A stretch of 46,546 bases of DNA from an uncultured Bacteroidia bacterium (GTDB taxonomy: Bacteria > Bacteroidota > Bacteroidia > Bacteroidales > CAJPTX01): assembly GCA_938038735.1 (NCBI GenBank), contig CALHSW010000052.1:1-46546 (forward strand), written 5' to 3'. The stretch's first letter is position 1. Each line of letters opens with the position of its first letter. Below the pieces are notes generated by a model. The model was not told where the DNA came from. It saw only the letters and a list, made by a program, of their open reading frames with translations, and made no database searches. A program made the translations under genes and the position numbers. Positions 7,878-16,900 of the stretch are shown here, in pieces.

Positions 7878-9269
7878 ATGGATCAACAGCAGGTATTTGA
7901 CTTTATACACGACTTTAACGCCACATGGGTAGGGCCTATACTCTCCATAATTCTGCTATTTACCGGGTTATACTACACCATTCGCTTACGCTTCGTGCAA
8001 CGTTATTTTTTTCTCGCTTTGCGCCGACTAGTGGGCAGCGGCCGAAAAGGGAAAGCATCAAGGAGCGAAGGAATTACCCCATTCCAGGCTCTCTCAGCGG
8101 CGGTGGCATCGCAGGTAGGTACCGGGAACATCGTGGGCGTTGCCACGGCGCTCGTAGCTGGAGGCCCCGGTGCGCTCTTCTGGATGTGGGTCAGTTCAAT
8201 ACTAGGAATGGCTACCAATTTTTCCGAGGCAGTGCTAGGCCAACTCTACCGCACGAAGCGAGATAACCATGCTGTGGGCGGTCCAGCCTTCTATATACGT
8301 AATGGATTGAATTCCAAATTCCTAGCTATCGTTTTTGCCATATTTGGTATCCTTTCGCTAGGGCTAATGGGGGTCATGGTGCAGTCGAATTCCATCGTGG
8401 ACTCGGTGGCCAGTTTTTTCCCTACAGGGGTTAATAAACTATACATCGGCATCCCGCTTGCCCTGCTCATATTCTCCGTTTTGGCGGGAGGCGTTACCCG
8501 CATCGTGGCGTTTGCTGAGCGGGTGGTGCCCTTTATGGCCACTCTCTTCGTGGTGGGGGCGCTAGTGTTTATAGGTATGCATATAGATGGCGTGCCCGGA
8601 GTGTTCCGTGACATTTTTAAGTATGCATTCACCCCATACGCGGCTGGAGGGGGCGCCATGGGAATCGTCGTGATGCAAAGCATCCGGTACGGCATAAGCC
8701 GAGGGCTGTTTAGCAATGAGGCTGGCCTTGGGTCTACGCCCCATGCGCATGCCATCGCGCAGGTGAAGCACCCCTACGACCAGGGCCTTGTGGCGTTGCT
8801 CGGCGTGGGGACCACTTTCATCATTTGTACCCTTTCGGGGCTGGTTATACTCCTTTCCGGCGTGATTCAAACCCACCCAGATGCGCAGGGAGTCGCGATA
8901 GCCCAAACGGCGTTCCGCGGTGCCTTTGGCGCAGGCGGGAAGTATTTCATCGGCCTTGCGCTATTCTTCTTCGCGTTTACCACGTCAGTGGGATGGTATT
9001 TCTTTGCTGCGCAGAACATGCGTTACCTCTGTGGCAATCGGCTTATATGGCCGTTGCGGGTGGCGGTGGCGCTGGTGGTGGTGCTATCTTCCGTGGTGCA
9101 GGTGGACCTAGTGTGGGAGATGGCCGATACGTTCAACTTTTTTCTTGTGATTCCCAATGTCATCGCGCTGCTCTTGCTGAGCCCTCAGGTGGTGCGCGAG
9201 GCGAATCGCTTGCACAAGGAGGTGCGCGACGGCCAAAACGTTGCCCCCGATGCGGGAGAGGACGCATAG
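7878..9269 (+). CDS. Sodium:alanine (AGCS family) symporter
   Basis: A 463-residue inner-membrane transporter of the alanine/glycine:cation symporter family, which imports small neutral amino acids with Na+. Signatures include FQALSAAVASQVGTGNIVGV near residue 75, GPGALFWMWVSSILGMATNF, GGPAFYIRNGL, then GISRGLFSNEAGLGSTPHAH in the second half, and about eleven hydrophobic helices. Length is normal. It is a single gene between divergent exonuclease and convergent umuC. In an amino-acid fermenter like the one implied by the kam operon, amino-acid uptake fits, but the exact substrate is inferred from family only. Confidence 0.95.
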   Translation: MDQQQVFDFIHDFNATWVGPILSIILLFTGLYYTIRLRFVQRYFFLALRRLVGSGRKGKASRSEGITPFQALSAAVASQVGTGNIVGVATALVAGGPGALFWMWVSSILGMATNFSEAVLGQLYRTKRDNHAVGGPAFYIRNGLNSKFLAIVFAIFGILSLGLMGVMVQSNSIVDSVASFFPTGVNKLYIGIPLALLIFSVLAGGVTRIVAFAERVVPFMATLFVVGALVFIGMHIDGVPGVFRDIFKYAFTPYAAGGGAMGIVVMQSIRYGISRGLFSNEAGLGSTPHAHAIAQVKHPYDQGLVALLGVGTTFIICTLSGLVILLSGVIQTHPDAQGVAIAQTAFRGAFGAGGKYFIGLALFFFAFTTSVGWYFFAAQNMRYLCGNRLIWPLRVAVALVVVLSSVVQVDLVWEMADTFNFFLVIPNVIALLLLSPQVVREANRLHKEVRDGQNVAPDAGEDA

Positions 9270-9298
9270 GGCGGGGTGACTCCTAGAGGCTCAACACC

Positions 9299-10570
9299 CT
9301 ACGAGAATCGTGTGGGCGGATACGATGTTTTATCAATGTCCGGGAACCTTTCGGAAGGGATATCGGAACGCTGGTCGGCGCGGGAAATGTTCTCTAACGT
9401 GCGGCCATTTTGGCTGGCGAGGATAACTGTAGATTGCCCGAACGCTTTACAGATGTCATCGAGAGCCGAGTTGAGACGCTCCGATTTCTCACGATTATGG
9501 GTGTCGAAGATGTTAACGGGGGTAGGCGTGTAGGAGAGCTGGGAGAGGCCAACGCCCACCTTTTTGTATAGGCACTCCGACCGTATATTTTCCTTTAGGA
9601 GCTGGGTGGCGCAAGAGGTGATTTGAATAATGTCATCGGTGGGGGACAGGAGCTGCACCTCGAAGAGCCCCTGCTGCTGCGGGAGGGTGGTCTTAAAGCG
9701 ATTGGTAGCGAGCTGGAGGGAGACCTTGGCGCATTTCCCATTCGCATTGCGCAGTTTACGGTGGCAATGGGCGGCAAAGGTGACCACAAGCTCCCGCAGC
9801 TGCGAGAAGTCGTTAATTTCTGAGGGAAGGGAACGCGATGAGAAAATGGACTGCGGCGGCTGACGCTTCTCAATGGCGTGGCAACAAACACCCTTGAGTT
9901 CAAGGTAGGTAGCAAGCCCGGTCTTAGAGAAGACTTGCGACACCACGTGCTGGTCCAACGCCACAAAGTCGGAGGCGTATTGGCACCCCATGGAGCTGAG
10001 CTTCTTTTGGAACTGCCTTCCAATGCCCCACACCTCTCCTATGGGGAGCAGCGCGAGAGCTTTCTGCCGCTTTACGTCGTTGTCGATCATCGCGACACCT
10101 TGGTATCCACTAATATGCTTCGCGAAGTGCGATGCAGCCTTGGCAAGGGTTTTGGTGTCGGCAATGCCAATACTCACCGGAAGGTGGAACGTATCCCAAA
10201 TGGCACCGCGCAGCATGCGCATGAAGTCGACGGGCTGCGCCACGCCGGTCAATGAAACAAAACACTCGTCGATGGAGTAGACCTCCTGCTCCTTGGTGTT
10301 TTCTGCGATGAAATGCATGAGCTGTCGGGAAAGTTCGCCGTAGAGTTGGTGGTTGCCAGAACGCACGATGATCCCCTCCGATGCCACAAGATTTTTAATC
10401 TTGAAGAAGGGAATGCCCATGGGAACGCCCATGCGCTTCACCTCGTTGCTCCGAGCAACAACGCACCCATCGTTGTTGGATAGTACTACGACTGGTTTGC
10501 CATCAAGCGTGGGGTCAACGACCCGCTCGCAGCTCACGAAGAAATTATCGCAATCGATAAGTCCAAACAT
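9299..10570 (-). CDS. Y-family DNA polymerase, UmuC-like
   Basis: About 423 residues, the size of E. coli UmuC. It starts MFGLIDCDNFFVSCE with catalytic Asp6, followed by the steric-gate region, VVLSNNDGCVVARSNEVKRM, and SIDECFVSLT with the second catalytic acidic pair. The thumb helix-hairpin-helix is around IGEVWGIGRQFQKKL, and the little-finger domain and UmuC-type C-terminus follow. I chose ATG 10570 rather than 10591 because GGAGGGAG stands just ahead of it and this gives the standard N-terminus. A TATCTTTG (minus, plus coordinates 10589-10596) could be its -7 element. It performs error-prone translesion synthesis; no umuD/lexA-like partner lies beside it. Confidence 0.93.
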   Translation of the reverse strand: MFGLIDCDNFFVSCERVVDPTLDGKPVVVLSNNDGCVVARSNEVKRMGVPMGIPFFKIKNLVASEGIIVRSGNHQLYGELSRQLMHFIAENTKEQEVYSIDECFVSLTGVAQPVDFMRMLRGAIWDTFHLPVSIGIADTKTLAKAASHFAKHISGYQGVAMIDNDVKRQKALALLPIGEVWGIGRQFQKKLSSMGCQYASDFVALDQHVVSQVFSKTGLATYLELKGVCCHAIEKRQPPQSIFSSRSLPSEINDFSQLRELVVTFAAHCHRKLRNANGKCAKVSLQLATNRFKTTLPQQQGLFEVQLLSPTDDIIQITSCATQLLKENIRSECLYKKVGVGLSQLSYTPTPVNIFDTHNREKSERLNSALDDICKAFGQSTVILASQNGRTLENISRADQRSDIPSERFPDIDKTSYPPTRFS

Positions 10571-10963
10571 CTCTACTCCCTCCGGGGGCAAAGATAGCAG
10601 AAAAAACGGTTAAAACCGAATAGGGGTAAAGAACAGCTTTTGCTGTGAGACCTACGTCTCTTTAGATTGATAAAACCGATGATACACGTCAAACCTGCGA
10701 GAGAAGGATAAACAACTTTCAATAGATAATACCCTACGAACAAGCATTATAGTAAGTTTAAACTCTCATTACTACACCTCTGTTTTTATACGTAATGCGC
10801 TTACCTCGATGCAGGTTCTAGATAATCCAATGGCAGGTTAACCAATAGTAAAGGGAAAGATGAGGTACGTACGAATTTTCGTTTTGATGGTGCTAGCGAC
10901 CGTTATGGTGGCAGCGGCCGCTAGCTAAACTAGCACTCTAAATGTAACGTTGTACGCCTCCAT
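10571..10963. other. Intergenic region between umuC-like and subtilase genes
   Basis: About 390 bases, AT-richer than its neighbours. It holds the probable umuC-like promoter at its left end and a 22-codon signal-peptide-like ORF near the right end (listed separately). No RNA gene or other gene is evident. Confidence 0.5.
10860..10928 (+). CDS. 22-residue signal-peptide-like micro-ORF
   Basis: An ATG preceded by AAAGGGAAAG opens a 22-codon frame ending in TAA. The product has two basic residues near the N-terminus (MRYVRIFV) and a continuous hydrophobic run ending VMVAAAAS, so it looks like a lone signal peptide or single transmembrane peptide. GCTAGC hexamers flank part of it as an inverted pair. 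It runs towards the end of the giant subtilase gene. It may be a real small membrane peptide, the remnant of a secreted-protein gene, or chance. No homologue is recognised. Confidence 0.25.
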   Translation: MRYVRIFVLMVLATVMVAAAAS

Positions 10964-13900
10964 TTACTCCGCTATAAACTTTCCCGATGCCACCTCTCCC
11001 CTTCTATTTTCTACAAGTACAATGTACATGCCCCTCGGTAGATACTCTATTGCCAATGCTATTTCCCCACCCTCCGCAACTACCCCTTCCAATACGCGAA
11101 CTCCCATGAGCGTTTGGATTTCATATCTAACCAAGCCTTTGAAAGGTGTTGATATCTCAAGCATACTTTTAGCAGGGTTTGGCCAAAGTTTTAGAGTTTG
11201 AAGAACGGTAGACTCTGCGCTGTTAATAGGCGGCGGGGTAGGCAATACTGCACATTGCAATTGTATGTTTACTTCCGTGTTTGTCACCACGGTGACGCTA
11301 CGGCGCATCTCCATGTACCCATCTGCCGAGGCTATAACTGAAAATGTTCCTTCGGGTACGCTTACTATAAACTCACCCGCTTCGTTTGTAGTGAAAATAC
11401 GCCCATCTACCGATATGGTAGCATTGCGCAAAGGCCCACTCTCACCCTGCACCCGAAGTTTTAGCTTGTAATGCGCTTTTATAAAACACGCACGTCTTAT
11501 GCGAACACCCGATGGGGATTCCTCTTTTATTTTCTTTCTCTCTCGTCCTCCATCATCTGCCCAAAAGGCAAACCAATACCCCTCGTTTTCGTGCGCTACT
11601 ACGTCCTTCGCCTCGCCCCCCTCTTCTACAATCTGATATCGGGCTGGAGTGCCTCCTATTGTGAAGTAACCGCCATCTTGGGGATCCGCTACATAGCGTA
11701 TTATCCCATCACTTAGCCTCACGCATTGCGCCTCCGCATAGGTATCCTGGATGGGGAGGCTAGACGGTAGTACCTTGCTAAAGTTCCCATCTCCCCATTG
11801 CAGGAATTGGAATCCTGCGGCGGGCCGAGCTTCGATGGGTTTCGTCTCTGTACCAAGCGATACGCCTTGCGATTCAACCATCGTGTTTTCATCCCAAAAG
11901 GTTGCACTCCCTTTCGGAGTGGACGTGTAGCTTACGGTTACCATTCTAGATGGATCTGCCAACACGCAAACATTATCTATCGCAGCGAATCCCTTCGTAC
12001 CAACGCTAGCCACCCACCTGAACCGTATCGTTTTCCCATCGCTTATTTCATCTTTCTTAACGTGCGATGTGTAATCTTTCGGCATCGCGATTGGGGTAAA
12101 TGGCAGATCTTTCCATCCTCTTCCATCCACTTCATACTGCAATTGAAGTTGTGCCATACTCCCAACCATCATGGCTCTCATTTTCAGAGTCAAATCTCCA
12201 TTTATTCCAGTTAACCGGTAGACCGGAGAGTATACGCACGATGTACCTTCCTTTGCTAATGCAACAAACCGTCCCGTCATGGAATATTCTACTCCATCGA
12301 ATACTATTTTCTCGTAAACATCCCATAGAGGCTCTTTTACATCACCACGCAGGGTACGGTAAGCTGACCTTTGCGTGAGACTATCAAAAGTGTAGCAATC
12401 AGGGAGTTCTCGAATTTCTTCAAACTCAGCCTCTACAGATAATGCCCGTTCAACGCCCCTTTCTACGCGCTCCGCCGCCTCCAATCCATCAGACCATCCT
12501 GCAAAGTATACCCCCTTCCCAAGAGGTACTGCCGTCACAGCTGCGCCAGATTCGCCGTGATTCACCCGCTGCGCAATATTGCCATCTATGTACCCACCGC
12601 CCGTTGCGCTATACGTTACGGCATATGATGGAATTGAAAATTGAGCTTCTACACGCTTTGACTCTTTTACATTGAAATCACACCTCGGATTCTCTTTTAC
12701 ACCATCGTTCCACCCCACGAAATAGTATGGGCTTTGCGCTACAGCTAGCATGCTCTCCCCATTCCCCCCTATACCTATTGTCTGCTTCTTTTTACCTATC
12801 ACTTTGCCTCCTATACCTGCTGTGTAAGCAAGCGTAACTACATCCTGTGAAAGACTAACCGTTTTGACAATTGCTCCTCCTTGAGTTAAATCAACAGTAT
12901 CCACCACTCCCGAATACCCTGTTTTTTGCAGCCTCATAGGGTAAAGTTCGCCCCCTCGCAGTATAGCAACGGCTCGTCCCTGCGCATCAGTTTCATACGT
13001 TTTGCCATTGCATACCATCACCACTCCGGCCAAGGGCTCTTGACTGTCTCCATCTTTCACCTCGACTGTAATCGGCCATAAATCGCCCTGAACTACCGAG
13101 AATCTACCCACTTCGGGCTTCACTTCGTAGCATGCCGTCATGTAGCTACTCCTTGGATTTATAGTGTATTCACCTTTTGGAAGTACACTATTTAATTCAT
13201 GCTTTCTTCCTTCGCTATCCACAATTTCGTAAGCCTCCCATTCTGTAGGCGATGCCAACTTGCGCCCGCTGTCCCCATTCTTGAGACCGATATAATCAAA
13301 GTCTAAATGTACTGGACTCCCGAATGGTACGCTCTTCGTGACGTTTATAGCACGTATCTCTGCTCTTTTAACTTCAACGACAATCCGTACCGGCTTCGCT
13401 GCACCGTACTGGTAGTTCCCCTTTTGCAGACATGTTATGCTGGCATTCCCCGGGGCAATTATGTACAGCTTTCCATCTGCAACCGTGACCACTTCAGGAG
13501 CATCAACCACGTACTCCACGGGTAGCCCGCTAGAGCTTGTCCCATTTAGTGTAATTGGAGAATCGCCGTACGTAAAGCTTGACGGCGCAGTGAACGCTAT
13601 AGCCTGCGCATAACATAGCTTGACGTAGTACACCCTCTCTGCCCCATTGGCAGCACGTACGATAAGCGTAGCACCGTGCTCCATGTCAAGCTTTGTGTCG
13701 CTTTGCACCTCCTTCCCTCTGTAAATTAGCGTTGCGCCCATGGACACTTCGTATTCAAACGACACAGCCTGCGGAACCTCAATTCTACCCTCGTTAGCCC
13801 TAATAGGTATCTCTACCGTTTGCCCAATAGGAACGTTTACTATTAAATCAGATTTAAGGCCATTGTTACCGTTTTGCGGAATCCTTAGCGATAGCAGTTC

Positions 13901-16900
13901 GCATGCAGATGAAGCATCCTCTTTGAATGTCAAGGTGATTTCCTCGCGCATGGTGCGCCCAAAGGGCGAGGCCTCTACTCTGACCTGCAATGCGTTCGTA
14001 AAGTCATATACTCCTGGCGTGAGGGTGGGTGGTGTGGTGCTAACAATGCTTTTGGGCCACGCTGCGAAAAGCTTACCACCCACGCTGTGCTTTGACGTTC
14101 CCTTTTTAAATAGCACTTCGTATGCGCTGTCGCTTATCTTCTTTGCGCCCACCTGTCCATCAAACGAAAATCCAGCCAGCAAGCTTCTTGGCCTTACCCA
14201 TATTCCATCGCTACTGCTTACCCTTGACTTTTCTGCATGTATGGTTGCGTAATCACTTCCTGAAACCGACATGTAATTGCCTACACCCTCATTGAACGTG
14301 TATTCTACGATGCATTTTTCGGGAAGCGTTCCATCCGGCTTTCGCACGTACCTAAAAGAAGACTCTTTCGCTTCGCTGCTCGTTATCGCCTTTGCCCACG
14401 CACGGTAGAGCTTCACGTAACCGTTAAATTGTGAAAAGAGCTTCAGATTGCCATATAGAGGCCCATCCTCGCCTTCCACGTGCAGAGTTTGCTCCTCCCC
14501 ATCAATGTACACTCGCACCGAGGAACGGCCCTGGAATTGCCACACCGAGCTCTCGCACTCTTCTAGCACGATACTCACATGATGCCACCGTCCTGGCGAC
14601 AGGGTGTTTTCCGCCGTCCAAACCAGCTTGCGCTGCCCAATGAGTATGGCTAGCGCATTATCGGGGATACCGCCCTGCATGTTGAGCGTTGTGTAAACGT
14701 TTAGTCCCTGCGATGTGAGGATATTCTGAAATGCTGAATGATTTTGTTTAAAGCAGAACTCTAAGGTTACATCAGAGGCTATACGTTCACTTCCATCAGT
14801 GTCAATGGTGGTGATTCCCCTCGTGCCAGGCTCTATCCACTCCTCCCGATTGCTTTGCATCTTCAATGCGTAGAAACCATTCGGTTCGGGTTTAAGACAG
14901 ACAATTTGCACCCCTACTCTATTATTTGACTCGTTGACTTGAGCGGGTTGCTCTGTTATTATTACTTCAATCTCATGCAAACCTACTTCTGATAGATCTA
15001 TTCTATTTTGCAACGTAAACACCCCAACACCGCCATAGGGTCTTAATGGGGTGCTTGCGCAATCAATAGTTTCGTGGCGTTCCTGACCACCTGCCTTTAG
15101 CACCACGGAGAAGCTGCCCTTAAATGGCTCGTTCGATTGATTGGCTACAGTAATCTGTACCGGTTGTTCTGACGATAGCCCCTCTCCTGATCGTCCCGCA
15201 TCGACGGATACGAGTTGCAGGTCATCTTTTGATGGAAATTTTCCCTGAACGAGCGTCAACTGAATATCTTGCAGATCAAAGACCGCATCGGTCACGCCTG
15301 CCGCGCATGGCGATAGTGACGTACCCTCATGGGCAAGGACGATGCGCATTCGTTTTGACCCGCTAGTGTGCCCATTCGGCTGCAGCCGAAGGGAAACCTC
15401 TTTGGTGCGTGCATTGAACTTTTGCGCAATTAGCTCCGAATCATCAAATACCCGGTCTTCGTTCCAGTCGACCCACGCCGCAAGAATCCCCCCACTCTGG
15501 GACTCTTGGGACAGCTTTATCGTGACTGTTGCGCTCTCCTCTTCAGTGTATAGCGTTAGCGGTGGGTTTAGGGTATACCGAATATGTTGGGCAGGCGCGG
15601 CGAGCTTGTATTCCTTCTCGCGGAAAGTAACGGTAGCGAGTGATAGTTTACTACCTTCTATCGGCGGGGTAGGAATGCAGTAGCAGTCGTATATTGCCAG
15701 TGTGGATTGCACATTATCAGTTTCCTCGCTATCATTCCCTGCCACAGTGACCACAATGGGCATCGGTTGCGCCCAATCTAGAATGAAGGGCTGCTTGAGA
15801 GTTACTTCATTGATGCCAGGCTGTAGAGGAGGCAGGGTCTCGGAAAATATCTCTTCATGCCCTATGCAGACAGCAGCGCGACAATCGTTCTGCGCTTCAT
15901 TCCACCTGTTCTGAATGGTTAGCTTCACTGGGATCTCTCCCCGTGGCGTATCGCCTACATGCTGCGCGTAGGCACTTAGAAGCGATATCGGATTCCTTGC
16001 CGGAACTGCTTCTATCTCTGCCATCCATCCTTCCCCTAACGACTCCACAGGCGACCCGAACTGAAAGCATATGCTGCCATCGCGCGCCTCGGAAATAAAT
16101 CGCATCGGTCCATCATGCTGCCCTGTTAGCATCGCACGGGGGCGCATTCGCTCCAGCTCCATGCGCTCATTAGGGGTGCTGGTAAACACGAGCAAGTAGG
16201 CCTTTTCTTCCGCTAAATCTACCTTTCTGAAGGTGGCAAGAAGGCGCTGCGTTGTGTCTCTCGGCTTAAAGCGTACAGAGGCTAGCTGCCCGACTGTATA
16301 GTTTAGGTTGGCACCTCCATTGTCGGTGAATACTATCTTATCAGTTACCTCTACCGTTTGCCTTGGGTCATAGTGGAATGGATCGTAGCCACCGGGGCGT
16401 TCAAATGAGTACGAAGTAGGCATGGGTACCACGTTCCCCATACTGTTTATCGTATACTCTGCATATCCATTTACTTCTCGTTGCAGCGTGTCTATTTCAC
16501 ATGCAAAGGAGAATTTTAGAAGACTCCCTAATTCGTTACCCGTTGATACGTCTAGCGGAATATCCACCTCTTTTGATTCGTATGGAAATAGTCTGTCAAT
16601 CTGACTCCCACCTACCCACTTCCCATCTCTATAAGCTTTCACGGCGAGATTGGATAGTTCTATTGCGCTTTTATTCTTGAGTTCCAACGTGAATGTGCCG
16701 TCATGTAGATTGGGCCCATCGTAGGGGACTCTAAGCATAGTGAGGGCTACACTTGGATTGGGTTCGCTGCGGGTAAACGTTATTGCGGATAGGGCGAGCA
16801 TGTCTCTCCCCTCATCTGTAATCGTTTTGGATGTACCGCTCCCAACGAATTCAATGCTTACTGAGTGAATAGCACCGCAGGGAATGGCGTAGACCCATTC

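Noticed and set aside
9595..10023. 142-codon minus-strand frame inside the umuC-like gene
   Set aside because: It is out of frame with a clear polymerase gene, is Ser/Arg/Pro-rich and shows no pattern of its own.
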